A stretch of 64,000 nucleotides of DNA from Lachnospiraceae bacterium (GCA_902363835.1 CABJBM010000004.1:186001-250000), one strand, 5' to 3'; positions 53,373 to 62,676 are shown, counted from the first letter of the stretch. The notes: generated by a model not told the origin, from the letters alone. Numbers and translations are program-made.

Positions 53373-54146
53373 GTGAGAATCATTGATACCATAGATTATT
53401 ATGCCTATGCTTCCCCCATGAGAGCCTGGAATCCCCAGTTTAAGGCGGTGACGGCGGTGGCCTCCCTGCTCTTTTGTATTGGGGCAAATGACAGAAAGGT
53501 GTCGGTGATGGTGCTTTTGACCATGGCCGCAATCACCGTACTGGCAGGCGGAGTGCCCTGGAAAAATTACATTAACCTTCTTAAAATTCCTTTTGCATTT
53601 CTCCTTTTGGGGACAGCGGCCATTGTGGTGGATTTATCGCCGGTGCCTCATGGCCGGGTGCTTGTTTCTGTTCATGGAGTTTACCTGTATCTGACGGCAG
53701 GCGGGGCAGAGCTGGCCCTGGGGCTGATTTTAAAGGCTGTGGCAGCTTTAAGTGCCATGTACATGCTGGTGCTTTCCACTCCGGCAAGCGAGATCATCTG
53801 TGTATTCCGAAGGCTTCATGTTCCCAAAATAATTTTGGAGCTGATGAACATGATTTACAGGTTCATCTTTGTGATGATGGATACCCAGTGTTACATGAAG
53901 CAGGCGGCCGAGTCAAGGCTGGGGTATTGCGATTTTAAGACTTCCTGCCGCTCCTTTGGAAGCACAGCCGGAAATCTGTTTGTGGTTTCCTTAAAAAAGG
54001 CCAATCTTTATTATGACGCGCTGACAGCCCGCTGCTATGACGGAGAACTGTTGTTTCTGGAAGAGGAAAAGGAGGTAAAGGGCTGGCAGATTGGGGCTGC
54101 GGCCGGTTATTTTCTGATCCTTTTATGGGTTCATTTGCTGGTTTAG
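53373..54146 (+). CDS. cbiQ: Cobalt ECF transporter transmembrane subunit CbiQ
   Basis: About 254-257 residues, a T-component with about five helices. Family motifs include SPMRAWNPQFKAVTAVASLL, and the coupling helices around AAESRLGYCDF and LTARCYDGE (the Ala-Arg-Gly-type signatures that contact the ATPase). The only in-frame GTG (53373) overlaps the Shine-Dalgarno AAAGGAGGT. An ATT at 53382 is the codon at proper distance, so a non-standard start is possible. It is followed by cbiO. Confidence 0.88.
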   Translation: MRIIDTIDYYAYASPMRAWNPQFKAVTAVASLLFCIGANDRKVSVMVLLTMAAITVLAGGVPWKNYINLLKIPFAFLLLGTAAIVVDLSPVPHGRVLVSVHGVYLYLTAGGAELALGLILKAVAALSAMYMLVLSTPASEIICVFRRLHVPKIILELMNMIYRFIFVMMDTQCYMKQAAESRLGYCDFKTSCRSFGSTAGNLFVVSLKKANLYYDALTARCYDGELLFLEEEKEVKGWQIGAAAGYFLILLWVHLLV

Positions 54147-54190
54147 CCGGCTTATGGGACAAAGACAACAGAGGAAGGAGGTGAGGGAAG

Positions 54191-55042
54191 ATGGAGGAAA
54201 TTCTTTTGCAGGCGGAAAACTTATGCTATTCTTATGGACAGGGAAAGCAGGTGTTAAGGGAAATCAATATCACCGTGAGAAGGGGAGAAAAAATTGTGGT
54301 TCTCGGTTCTAACGGTGCTGGAAAGTCCACATGCTTTCTCAATTTAAACGGGGTATACCGTCCGGATTCCGGAAGAATTCTTTACCGTGGAAAAGAAATA
54401 GGGAAAAGGGATTTAAACGAGCTGAGAAAAAATGTGGGGATCGTTTTTCAGGATGCGGACAACCAGATCATTGCTTCCACGGTGTTTGCAGAGGTGTCCT
54501 TTGGACCGATGAATTTAAAGCTTCCAAAAGAGGAAGTGAAAAAACGGGTAGAGGATGCCCTGGAGTACATGAATTTAAAGGAGATGAGAGACCGGCCGCC
54601 CCACTATTTAAGCGGAGGGGAGAAAAAGCGGGTCAGCATAGCCGATATCATTGCCATGGAATCTGAGGTGGTCATATTTGATGAGCCTACGGCCTCTCTG
54701 GATCCGATTAATGTGGAAATGCTGGAAAGCGTTCTGGATAAAATGAATGAAGTGGGGAAAACTCTTCTGATTTCCACTCATGATGTGGATTTTGCCTACC
54801 GTTTTGCAGACCGGGCAGTGATTTTTGCCGGAGGCCGCATCATTGCGGATGGACCGGTGAGGGAAGTATTTGAGAATGAGGAAGTCTTAAATCAGGCTAA
54901 TTTAAAAAGGCCAATTCTTTTAGAGGTTTATAACAGCCTGGTAAGGCATGGCGTTTTAAAAGAGGGAGAAAGCTGTCCCAGAGATGCCGGGGAGCTGGAA
55001 ATGCTTCTGCAAAACACAAAAAAATTGACAGAAAGGTTTTAA
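54191..55042 (+). CDS. cbiO: Cobalt ECF transporter ATPase CbiO
   Basis: 283 residues. Walker A GSNGAGKST, Q-loop VFQDADNQI, signature LSGGEKKRVSIADI, Walker B VVIFDEPTASLDP, H-loop STHDVDF. The Q-loop DADNQ is characteristic of ECF-type ATPases. An AGGAGG site precedes it. It energises the CbiQ-CbiM-CbiN complex. The 3' end contains the -35 element of the next transcript. Confidence 0.94.
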   Translation: MEEILLQAENLCYSYGQGKQVLREINITVRRGEKIVVLGSNGAGKSTCFLNLNGVYRPDSGRILYRGKEIGKRDLNELRKNVGIVFQDADNQIIASTVFAEVSFGPMNLKLPKEEVKKRVEDALEYMNLKEMRDRPPHYLSGGEKKRVSIADIIAMESEVVIFDEPTASLDPINVEMLESVLDKMNEVGKTLLISTHDVDFAYRFADRAVIFAGGRIIADGPVREVFENEEVLNQANLKRPILLEVYNSLVRHGVLKEGESCPRDAGELEMLLQNTKKLTERF

Positions 55043-55053
55043 ACAGCTACAAT
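55025..55053 (+). promoter_or_regulatory. Promoter of cbiMN inside the cbiO 3' end
   Basis: A perfect -35 TTGACA (55025-55030, within the last codons of cbiO), a 17-base spacer and TACAAT (55048-55053). Transcription would begin near 55060, directly before the riboswitch. Confidence 0.75.
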
Positions 55054-55069
55054 ACAATCGTATCATGTG

Positions 55070-55227
55070 AAAGGTGCCTGTGAAAATTCTCCGCAGGATA
55101 ATAGGGAAAAGGGTGGAAATCCCTTACGGTCCCGCCGCTGTAAGTGGGGAGCAGGGCTCAATAAATCACTGGGAAACCGGGAAGAGGAGCTGCTGTGACG
55201 ATACACGAGTCAGAAGACCTGCCTTTT
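55070..55227 (+). ncRNA. Cobalamin riboswitch
   Basis: The B12-box region is clear: GGGAAAAGGGTGGAAATCCC, then CGGTCCCGCCGCTGTAAG, TCACTGGGAAACCGGGAAG, and the 3' GACGATACACGAGTCAGAAG ending in ACCTGCC, in the right order and spacing. It lies between cbiO and cbiM and should switch off cbiMN when cobalamin is plentiful. Confidence 0.93.
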
Positions 55228-55436
55228 GCTTTGCGACGCATTCGGTTACGAGCGATGACCGGATGCCGGGAAGTCTTTTTGCTGTACAAAGATTTACCCT
55301 GTGGGTGCCGGTCTGATGAGTGGGAATCATCGGAACTTGGTGCTTATTTTATTGGAACGCCCTTTGGGTATGCCTTTACACCCGATAAAGCTGGGTGGGC
55401 CAACCCGGAAAGATGGGTGGGAAAACGGAAAGGAGA
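55228..55436 (+). promoter_or_regulatory. Long expression platform after the cobalamin riboswitch
   Basis: About 210 bases separate the aptamer from cbiM. GCATTCGGT (55238-55246) can pair with ACCGGATGC (55258-55266), followed by a T5 run at 55276-55280, a candidate conditional terminator. Further GC-rich pairings (CCCTTTGGG, TGGGTGGGC) lie between 55360 and 55405, near the cbiM ribosome site. Confidence 0.5.
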
Positions 55437-55442
55437 ATGAAA

Positions 55443-56192
55443 ATGAGTAAGAAAGAAAAAAGAGTTATGAAACTGGTTATTGCATTTGCCTTGGCCTTTG
55501 GAATTGTTCCAAGCGCTTATGGAATGCACATTATGGAGGGATACCTTCCTGTGGGGTACTGCATTGCCTGGGGAGCTGTTTGCGTACCTTTTCTGGCAGC
55601 AGGATTTTTCTCCATCAGAAAAACTCTTCAGGAGAACAGGAAGACCATCACCATACTGGCCATGTCGGGAGCCTTTATTTTTGTCATATCATCCTTAAAG
55701 ATCCCGTCGGTTACAGGAAGCTGTTCCCATATGACGGGAACCGGCCTTGGGGCTATTTTATTCGGGCCGTCTGCGGTCAGCATCCTGGGAATGATCGTGC
55801 TGATCTTTCAGGCCATTTTACTGGCTCACGGCGGGCTTACGACTCTGGGAGCCAATACCTTTTCCATGGCGATTGCAGGACCATTCGTATCTTTTGGAAT
55901 TTATAAATTATTGAAAATGCTGAAGGTAAATAAGCTGGTCAGCATTTTCCTGGCAGCAATGATTGGTGACCTGTTTACATATTGTGTGACAAGCATTCAG
56001 CTTGCATTGGCTTATCCGTCGGAAACAGGCGGCGTATTCGCTTCCGCCGTTAAGTTTTTAGGGGTATTTGCTCCCACTCAGCTTCCCTTGGCAATCATTG
56101 AGGGAATCCTTACCACAGTGATCATCATGACTCTTGAAACTTATGCGCTGCCGGAGCTGAAGGCAGTTGGATTTTCAAAGGAGGTTCAGTAA
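55443..56192 (+). CDS. cbiM: Cobalt ECF transporter substrate-binding subunit CbiM
   Basis: 249 residues. A signal-peptide-like start is followed by [17 protein letters not shown]; in CbiM this Met-His of the mature N-terminus binds the metal. Other marks are [17 protein letters not shown] and [19 protein letters not shown]. Multiple helices. The ATG at 55443 is spaced eight bases from AAGGAG; a nearer ATG at 55437 is too close. It forms the cobalt-specific part with CbiN. Confidence 0.94.
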   Translation: MSKKEKRVMKLVIAFALAFGIVPSAYGMHIMEGYLPVGYCIAWGAVCVPFLAAGFFSIRKTLQENRKTITILAMSGAFIFVISSLKIPSVTGSCSHMTGTGLGAILFGPSAVSILGMIVLIFQAILLAHGGLTTLGANTFSMAIAGPFVSFGIYKLLKMLKVNKLVSIFLAAMIGDLFTYCVTSIQLALAYPSETGGVFASAVKFLGVFAPTQLPLAIIEGILTTVIIMTLETYALPELKAVGFSKEVQ

Positions 56193-56193
56193 T

Positions 56194-56511
56194 ATGGCCA
56201 GTACAAATAAAAAGATCATTGCAACTCTCCTGATTTTGGCATTTCTGATCGCAGCCATTCCCCTTTTTGCCTTAAAGGGAGCAGAATTCGGCGGTTCCGA
56301 TGATGCCGGAAGCCAGATGATATCGGAAATCCAGGGAACGGAATATGAGCCATGGTTTACTCCTGTAATGGAAACCTTTATTGACGGGGAGCTTCCCGGA
56401 GAGGTGGAAAGTCTGCTCTTTTGCATTCAGACCGGAATCGGAGTAGGCGTCCTGGCATTTTTCATGGGACGGTTCGTGGAACGGAAGAAGTGGCAGGAAA
56501 ATGGGAAATAA
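56194..56511 (+). CDS. cbiN: Cobalt ECF transporter accessory subunit CbiN
   Basis: 105 residues with two helices, one near each end, and an external loop with GAEFGGSDDAGSQMI and YEPWFTP, the CbiN pattern. An AAAGGAGG site overlaps the end of cbiM, and the ATG lies two bases after the cbiM stop. CbiN supports metal loading of CbiM. Confidence 0.92.
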   Translation: MASTNKKIIATLLILAFLIAAIPLFALKGAEFGGSDDAGSQMISEIQGTEYEPWFTPVMETFIDGELPGEVESLLFCIQTGIGVGVLAFFMGRFVERKKWQENGK

Positions 56512-56534
56512 GGGGATAGGATAAATGCCTGATT

Positions 56535-56580
56535 AAGGGTGTCTTGAAGGGAAAATATCTTTGAGACACCCTTTTCCTTT
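56535..56580 (+). terminator. Terminator of cbiMN
   Basis: A 10-bp perfect inverted repeat (56535-56544 with 56564-56573) followed by a T-rich tail. Confidence 0.85.
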
Positions 56581-56636
56581 TGATTCTCAGATTATGTTTT
56601 TCTATGCCGGAGAAGAAAGGCTGACAGGACAGGAAA

Positions 56637-56684
56637 GAAAAGGGGCTGGCCATTTGAGGACAGAATCCTGGTTTTGGCCAACCC
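56637..56684 (-). terminator. Terminator of the ROK gene (minus strand)
   Basis: GGG-TGGCCA/TGGCCA-CCC (56643-56652 with 56675-56684), one mismatch, with an inner AGGA/TCCT stem. On the minus strand it is followed by CCCCTTTTCTTT. Confidence 0.65.
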
Positions 56685-56709
56685 GCTTTAAAATTTCCTG
56701 ATTGCAAAA

Positions 56710-57612
56710 TTATGTAAGCATTTCATTCACATTTATGATTGCACCTAATAAATTGGAATCATTGTTAAAATTACACTTATCAATTTTAGTGGTTATAAAT
56801 TCTGCGTCTCCAAAATAGCCTTTGCATATGCTTTGAAACTTTTCTTTGACAGCCTCTATAAACCAGGCTTCTTCAGATATTCCGCCGCCAATGCATATGA
56901 TTTCCGGATTGTAAAATACAGTGATTGACAGCAATTGAACGGATATATTGTTGATCCACTCGTCAACAGCTTCCTTTGCGATTTTGTCTCCCTTTAAATA
57001 CTTATCACATACTTCGCTTCCGTAGACGGCTTTATCTTCTGAAGTTACCTTATTATTGAATATTTTAATCAAAGCCACCATTGAGGAATAATCCCCCAGC
57101 CGATCGATTTTTCCGGTTTCAGCATTGATAAATGGCAAGTGGTGAAATTCACCTGCAAAGCAATCCTTGCCGTAAATAACACCCTTTTCATCACATAAGC
57201 ACCCGCCGGCGCCTGTTCCGATAATTAAAAATGCAGAGGAGCTGCTGCCTTTTGCATTTCCCATTTTAAACTCACAAAGGCCGGCTGCTTTGGCATCGTT
57301 GATGGTTGCCACCTTTTTATTTGTCCTTTTTCCCATTTCAAGATTTACATTGGTGTCCTTCATGATACATACATTTTCCGCAGCATAAGATTTTACATTG
57401 GAATTTTCATCAATAAGTCCCGGGGCGCTTATTCCTATATTTTTTATTGTGTTAAGGTCTTTTATATTTGAACATATATAATCATAAAATTCCTGTACGC
57501 TATCCAGCTTTATGGTTTTTGCTTTCCATCGTTCTACAATATTGTACTTTTCATCTGCTAATGCATATTTAATAAATGTTCCGCCTATATCAATCCCTAA
57601 ACAATATTCCAT
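56710..57612 (-). CDS. ROK-family protein (sugar kinase type)
   Basis: 300 residues. It has the ROK ATP-binding start CLGIDIGGTFIKYALAD, INDAKAAGLCEF and LIIGTGAGGCLC, and ends with the usual IICIGGGISE region. There is no DNA-binding domain, so it is a kinase rather than a ROK repressor. The zinc-binding CxCGxxGC motif of glucokinase-like ROK members was not found; instead GEFHHLPF is seen, as in BglK-like beta-glucoside kinases. Its codons are more AT-rich than those of neighbours. It stands alone on the minus strand. Confidence 0.85.
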   Translation of the reverse strand: MEYCLGIDIGGTFIKYALADEKYNIVERWKAKTIKLDSVQEFYDYICSNIKDLNTIKNIGISAPGLIDENSNVKSYAAENVCIMKDTNVNLEMGKRTNKKVATINDAKAAGLCEFKMGNAKGSSSSAFLIIGTGAGGCLCDEKGVIYGKDCFAGEFHHLPFINAETGKIDRLGDYSSMVALIKIFNNKVTSEDKAVYGSEVCDKYLKGDKIAKEAVDEWINNISVQLLSITVFYNPEIICIGGGISEEAWFIEAVKEKFQSICKGYFGDAEFITTKIDKCNFNNDSNLLGAIINVNEMLT

Positions 57613-57977
57613 ACAATTCTCCTTAGCTCACTGATTATTTTTTGATTTTTGTTAAACGAATACTATGGAACTTCTTATGTAAACCGGAGTTGTTCATCAC
57701 AACTTACAGACTCAACTCTTCAGGCTATGAAAGCCTTGTACGGTTTCTTTTGTATATGGTTCTCACGCTTTCATTTTAAATTATTATTAGAATATCTCAA
57801 AAGAAGTGGGTTCGTCAACGATAATTATGCTTAAAACGCATTAATTGTAAGCAGAAGCAGTAAGAAAATGGATGTCATGATTTTCAAAGGAGGAATCCGG
57901 GAATTAAAATTCTTCCCTTTCCTAATCAATGGGAAAATGATATACTATTTTTATCTTTTATAAAGAGGTGAAAAATA
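57613..57977. other. Intergenic region between divergent ROK and exonuclease genes
   Basis: 365 AT-rich bases. It must hold both promoters. A 61-codon plus-strand frame (57649-57834) lacks a ribosome site and resembles no protein. A pair TTGTTCATCACAA near 57692-57704 is a small palindrome. Nothing else is evident. Confidence 0.4.
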
Positions 57978-58733
57978 ATGAAAAAAATGATTTCATGGAA
58001 TGTAAACGGCCTTCGCGCCTGCGTGGAGAAAGGCTTTTTGGATTATTTTAAAGAAGTGGATGCAGATGTATTTTGCATCCAGGAAAGTAAGCTTCAGGAG
58101 GGGCAGATTGACCTTGATCTTCCCGGATATCATCAGTACTGGAATTATGCACAAAAGAAGGGCTATTCCGGGACTGCCATATTTACGAAGGAGGAGCCTT
58201 TGTCAGTGGCCTATGGAATCGGCGCAGAGGAGCATGACAGGGAAGGCCGGGTGATTGCAGCTGAATTTCCGGAATATTACGTGGTTACCTGCTATACCCC
58301 CAACTCCCAGAATGAACTGGCCCGTCTGCCTTACCGGATGACGTGGGAGGAGGCGTTCCTTGCCTATTTAAAAGGTCTGGAAGAGAAAAAGCCGGTGATA
58401 TTTTGCGGGGATCTCAATGTAGCCCATAAGGAAATTGATCTGAAGAATCCCAAGACTAACCGGAAAAATGCGGGCTTTACCGATGAAGAAAGGGAAAAGT
58501 TTACCGTTCTTCTGGATAACGGTTTTATTGATACGTACCGTTATTTCTATCCTGAACAGGAAGGGATATACTCCTGGTGGTCTTACCGCTTCAGCGCCAG
58601 ACAGAAAAACGCAGGTTGGCGCATTGACTATTTCTGCGTTTCAGAAAGCTTAAAGGACAGGCTTGCAGGGGCGTCTATCCATACAGAGGTCATGGGCTCC
58701 GACCACTGCCCTGTGGAGCTTGTGATCAGCTAG
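57978..58733 (+). CDS. xth: Exodeoxyribonuclease III
   Basis: 251 residues with a GAGGTG site. The AP-endonuclease/exonuclease III family pattern is complete: [43 protein letters not shown], and [11 protein letters not shown]. It repairs abasic sites and degrades one strand from 3' ends, using Mg2+. Confidence 0.96.
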   Translation: MKKMISWNVNGLRACVEKGFLDYFKEVDADVFCIQESKLQEGQIDLDLPGYHQYWNYAQKKGYSGTAIFTKEEPLSVAYGIGAEEHDREGRVIAAEFPEYYVVTCYTPNSQNELARLPYRMTWEEAFLAYLKGLEEKKPVIFCGDLNVAHKEIDLKNPKTNRKNAGFTDEEREKFTVLLDNGFIDTYRYFYPEQEGIYSWWSYRFSARQKNAGWRIDYFCVSESLKDRLAGASIHTEVMGSDHCPVELVIS

Positions 58734-58763
58734 AGAGTACCAGACAGGAGAGAACGATAAGGA

Positions 58764-60578
58764 ATGAATTTACTGACTATTGAACATTTAACTAAATCAT
58801 ATACGGAACGCCTGCTTTTTGATGACACCAGCTTCAGCATTAATGAGGGTGAAAAGATCGGGCTGATCGGCATAAACGGAACCGGGAAATCCACATTGCT
58901 CCGGATCGTGGCAGGCCTTGAGGAGCCTGATCAGGGAACCGTGGTAAAGGGGCGGAATTTAGATATCCGTTTCCTGTCCCAGAATCCGGTTTTCCATGAG
59001 GGTGATACCATTTTAGAGAGCATTGTCAGGGACAATGAAGGGCATGAACATGTCTGGGATCTGGAAAGCCAGGCAAAGGCCATGCTGACCAGGCTGGGAT
59101 TTTCGGACTTTGATTCCAAGGTGGAGACCTTATCAGGAGGGCAGAGAAAACGGGTGGCATTAGTCAGCGTTCTTCTTGGGAATACCGACTTACTGGTCCT
59201 TGACGAGCCTACCAACCATTTAGACAGCAGTATGGCGGACTGGCTGGAGGATTATTTAAAGCGCTTTAGAGGGGCGCTTTTAATGGTGACCCATGACCGG
59301 TATTTTTTAGACAGCGTTACCAACCGGATTGTGGAGCTGGATAAGGGAAAGCTTTATAATTATCAGGAGAATTATGAAGGCTATTTAAGGTTGAAAGCAG
59401 AGCGCATGGACATGGAGGCGGCCACGGAGCGGAAGCGCCAGTCCATCCTTAAAGTGGAACTGGAATGGATGCAGCGGGGAGCCAGAGCCCGTTCCACCAA
59501 GCAGAAGGCTCACATCCAGCGCTTTGAAGCCCTTCGTGACCAGGAGGGGATTAAGATCGATCAGACTGTTGAACTGGATTCCGTTTCAAGCCGCCTGGGG
59601 CGCACTACGGTAGAGCTTAATGATATCACCAAAGCTTTTGGGGAAAAGGTTCTGATGAAGGACTTCACCTATGTTTTCTTAAAAAATGACCGAATTGGCA
59701 TTATTGGGCCTAACGGAAGCGGTAAATCCACCTTGATGAAGATCATTGCAGGATGGCAGGATCCTGACGCCGGAACGGTCACCATAGGACAGACTGTGAA
59801 AATGGGATATTTTTCACAGGAAAGCGAGGACATGGATGGCAGTATAAAGGTCATTGACTATATCCGGAACGTTGCGGAGTATGTTAAGACAAAGGATGGA
59901 AGCATCAGCGCCTCTCAGATGCTGGAGCGCTTTCTGTTTCCCTCAAGTGTTCAGTATACCACTGTCAGCAAGCTGTCCGGCGGGGAGAAAAGAAGGCTTT
60001 ACCTGCTCCGGATCCTGATGGAAGCGCCGAATGTTCTTTTGCTTGACGAGCCCACCAATGATCTGGATATCCAGACGCTGACGATCCTGGAGGATTATCT
60101 TGACAGCTTCCAGGGGATCGTGGTCACGGTTTCCCATGACCGCTATTTTCTGGACAGGGTGGTGCGCCGTATCTTTGCCTTTGAAGGCCAGGGCCGGGTG
60201 ACCCAGTATGAGGGAGGCTTTACCGATTATCAGGCGGCATTTCAGGAGAGATATCCGGAAGGTCTTCCAGGCCAGGATGAGGAAGCTGCCAAAAATTCGG
60301 AAGCCACGGAAAAAAGGAGCAAGGAAAAGCCAAAGGGAGAGCGGAAGCTTAAATTTTCTTTTAAGGAACAGAAAGAATGGGATACCATGGAGGAGGATTT
60401 AGCAGCTCTGGAAGGGAAGATTGAAGCCCTGGACAAGGAGATAGGAGAAGCTGCCAGAGATTACAGCAGACTGAATGCGCTGATGGAGGAAAAGACAGAG
60501 CAGGAAAGGCTGCTGGAAGAGAAAATGGAGCGTTGGATGTATTTAAATGATCTGGCAGAACAGATTGAAAACCAGTAA
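58764..60578 (+). CDS. ABC-F ATPase (Uup-like)
   Basis: 604 residues with two complete ABC domains. Walker A GINGTGKST and GPNGSGKST, signatures LSGGQRKR and LSGGEKRR, and both Walker B motifs (VLDEPTNHLD; LLDEPTNDLD) are intact. A C-terminal coiled coil (ALEGKIEALDKEIGEAARD) is typical of Uup. It has no membrane helices. Uup-like proteins act on ribosomes and DNA/RNA processing. It lies 30 bases after the exonuclease gene. Confidence 0.92.
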   Translation: MNLLTIEHLTKSYTERLLFDDTSFSINEGEKIGLIGINGTGKSTLLRIVAGLEEPDQGTVVKGRNLDIRFLSQNPVFHEGDTILESIVRDNEGHEHVWDLESQAKAMLTRLGFSDFDSKVETLSGGQRKRVALVSVLLGNTDLLVLDEPTNHLDSSMADWLEDYLKRFRGALLMVTHDRYFLDSVTNRIVELDKGKLYNYQENYEGYLRLKAERMDMEAATERKRQSILKVELEWMQRGARARSTKQKAHIQRFEALRDQEGIKIDQTVELDSVSSRLGRTTVELNDITKAFGEKVLMKDFTYVFLKNDRIGIIGPNGSGKSTLMKIIAGWQDPDAGTVTIGQTVKMGYFSQESEDMDGSIKVIDYIRNVAEYVKTKDGSISASQMLERFLFPSSVQYTTVSKLSGGEKRRLYLLRILMEAPNVLLLDEPTNDLDIQTLTILEDYLDSFQGIVVTVSHDRYFLDRVVRRIFAFEGQGRVTQYEGGFTDYQAAFQERYPEGLPGQDEEAAKNSEATEKRSKEKPKGERKLKFSFKEQKEWDTMEEDLAALEGKIEALDKEIGEAARDYSRLNALMEEKTEQERLLEEKMERWMYLNDLAEQIENQ

Positions 60579-60696
60579 AAGGCAGGAACAACTATAGAGA
60601 ATAAATAAGAATCAATAACAAACAACCAATGAGAAATAACGAGAAACAGCAGAAACTGTCCCGGAATCAGACCAAGAGACGGAGGAGATAAGTGAT

Positions 60697-62532
60697 ATGG
60701 AACAGTACAAGATTGCAAAGCATGAGACGAAGGCATATCCTATGGGGCTTTCAAAGGTATCCGGAGGGGTCCGACTGTGCGTGGCTGCGGAGGGAGAGGA
60801 ATGCAGGATCCATATTTTCAAGGCCAAAGCAGAAGAACCGGTGCAGATTCTTTCCTTTCCGGCAGAGTTTAGAAAAGGCGATGTATGGAGCATGACCATT
60901 CTTGGAGAGGATTTTAATGATCTGGAATACTGCTTTGAAATCGATGGAAAGCTGTTTTCCGATCCTTATGGGAAGCGCTTTACCGGACGGGAAATGTGGG
61001 GAGATCTTGAACATGCACCGGCCCTTTTAAGGACATCCATGGAGTTTGCTGATTTTGACTGGGAAGGGGATAAATGCCCTCAGATTCCATATGAAGACAG
61101 CATCATATACCGGCTCCATAACCGGGGGTTTACAAAGCATATTTCTTCCAAGGTAAAGCATAGGGGGACCTTTGATGGCATAAGGGAGAAGATTCCTTAC
61201 TTAAAGGAATTAGGTGTGACTGCTGTGGAACTCATGCCTGTGAATGAGTTTTCCGAGGTTATGATGCCGGAATATGTGCATGGAGACCCTGCTGCTGTGG
61301 ATAAACCTGTAGGAAAATTAAATTATTGGGGATATACATCAGGCTATTATTTTGCGCCCAAGGCCTCCTATGGATCGGGAAATGATCCGGCCCTGGAGTT
61401 TAAAAGCCTTGTAAAGGCCCTTCATAAGGAAGGGCTGGAATTGATTGTGGAGCTTTTCTTTACAGGTAAGGAACCACCCTCCTTTGTTCTTGATGTAGTC
61501 CGGTTCTGGGCGGATGAATTTCACGTGGATGGAATCCATCTGGTGGGAACCCTGCCCTTAAACCTCCTTGGCCCGGATCCCTTTTTAAGCCGGATCAAGC
61601 TGTTTGCGGTCTCCTGGGATCCTGCCTTTGAAGGAAAGATTAAGCATTTAGGTGAGTATAACGACGGTTTTCTGGTGGATATGCGCCGGGTATTAAAGGG
61701 AGATGAGGAGCAGATGAAAAACCTTGCTTTCCGCACCAGACGAAATCCGGCAGGGTACGGCGTCATCAATTATATGGCCAACACCAACGGATTTTCCATG
61801 ATGGATATGGTATCTTACGATACCAGACATAATGAGGAAAACGGGGAGAAAAACCTGGACGGCACTCCTTATAATTATTCCTGGAACTGCGGAGTGGAAG
61901 GGCCTACAAAGCGGAAAAAGGTGATGGAACTTCGGAAAAAACAGCTGCGCAACGCATTTCTTCTTTTGCTTTTGAGCCAGGGAACCCCCCTTATTATGGC
62001 TGGAGATGAATTCGGCAATTCCCAGTCAGGCAATAACAATGCTTATTGCCAGGATAATGAGGTGTCATGGCTCAATTGGAATCTGGTCAGGACCAATCAG
62101 GATATCCTTGAGTTTGTAAAGGCTGTCATCGCTTTCCGGAAGGATCATCCTGTGTTCCATATGCCAAAGGAGCCAAGGATCATGGACTATCTGGCCTGTG
62201 GCTTTCCGGATATTTCCTATCACGGGGTTAAGGCATGGTGCCCGGAATTTGATAATTTCCGGCGTCAGCTTGGAATCTTTTACTGCGGAGAATATGGGAA
62301 AAGGCCGGATGGAACCGCTGACAATAACTTTTATGTAGCTTATAACATGCACTGGGAGCCTCATGAATTTGATCTTCCCAACTTACCGAAGAAGGAGCGG
62401 TGGCATGTGGCTTTTCATACGGATAAGGCGAATGAAAACGGCATGTACCCGGAAGGCGAGGAGCCTGCAGCAGAAGGAAAACAGTTTCTGGTTCCTCCAA
62501 GGTCCATTGTTGTGTTTATTGGGAAGAAATAA
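60697..62532 (+). CDS. GlgX/isoamylase-like GH13 protein lacking catalytic residues
   Basis: 611 residues with a GGAGG site. The N-terminal CBM48-like domain (residues 10-105) precedes a GH13 barrel related to glycogen debranching enzymes (IYRLHNRGFTKH, VTAVELMPVNEF, SYDTRHNEENGEKNLDGT, GTPLIMAGDEFGNSQSGNNN). All three catalytic carboxylates are replaced: the FRFD nucleophile Asp is Val283, the general acid Glu (in AEPWD) is Val305 in KLFAVSWD, and the transition-state Asp of HDGF is Asn364 (NTNGF). The region-I NH is also lost. It is thus likely a non-catalytic glucan-binding or scaffold protein. Confidence 0.85.
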   Translation: MEQYKIAKHETKAYPMGLSKVSGGVRLCVAAEGEECRIHIFKAKAEEPVQILSFPAEFRKGDVWSMTILGEDFNDLEYCFEIDGKLFSDPYGKRFTGREMWGDLEHAPALLRTSMEFADFDWEGDKCPQIPYEDSIIYRLHNRGFTKHISSKVKHRGTFDGIREKIPYLKELGVTAVELMPVNEFSEVMMPEYVHGDPAAVDKPVGKLNYWGYTSGYYFAPKASYGSGNDPALEFKSLVKALHKEGLELIVELFFTGKEPPSFVLDVVRFWADEFHVDGIHLVGTLPLNLLGPDPFLSRIKLFAVSWDPAFEGKIKHLGEYNDGFLVDMRRVLKGDEEQMKNLAFRTRRNPAGYGVINYMANTNGFSMMDMVSYDTRHNEENGEKNLDGTPYNYSWNCGVEGPTKRKKVMELRKKQLRNAFLLLLLSQGTPLIMAGDEFGNSQSGNNNAYCQDNEVSWLNWNLVRTNQDILEFVKAVIAFRKDHPVFHMPKEPRIMDYLACGFPDISYHGVKAWCPEFDNFRRQLGIFYCGEYGKRPDGTADNNFYVAYNMHWEPHEFDLPNLPKKERWHVAFHTDKANENGMYPEGEEPAAEGKQFLVPPRSIVVFIGKK

Positions 62533-62644
62533 CCGGTGGATCGGCATGACTCCGGGACAGGCATATGTATTTGAAATGGCTGTTCATGAGAGTCATTATA
62601 ATGGAGGGATATTAGAAAAGTTAATTTATGATTAAGAGGTGTTT

Positions 62645-62676
62645 GAGGGCAATGAATCCGGATTGCCCTCTTTTTT
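62645..62676 (+). terminator. Terminator of the GlgX-like gene
   Basis: A 9-bp perfect stem (62645-62653 with 62662-62670) followed by T6. Confidence 0.88.

Noticed and set aside
57649..57834. 61-codon plus-strand frame upstream of exonuclease III
   Set aside because: No ribosome site and no protein-like pattern; the region is needed for divergent promoters.
62363..62635. 90-codon plus-strand frame at the end of the GlgX-like gene
   Set aside because: Out of frame with and mostly inside that gene, no ribosome site, and a terminator follows directly.
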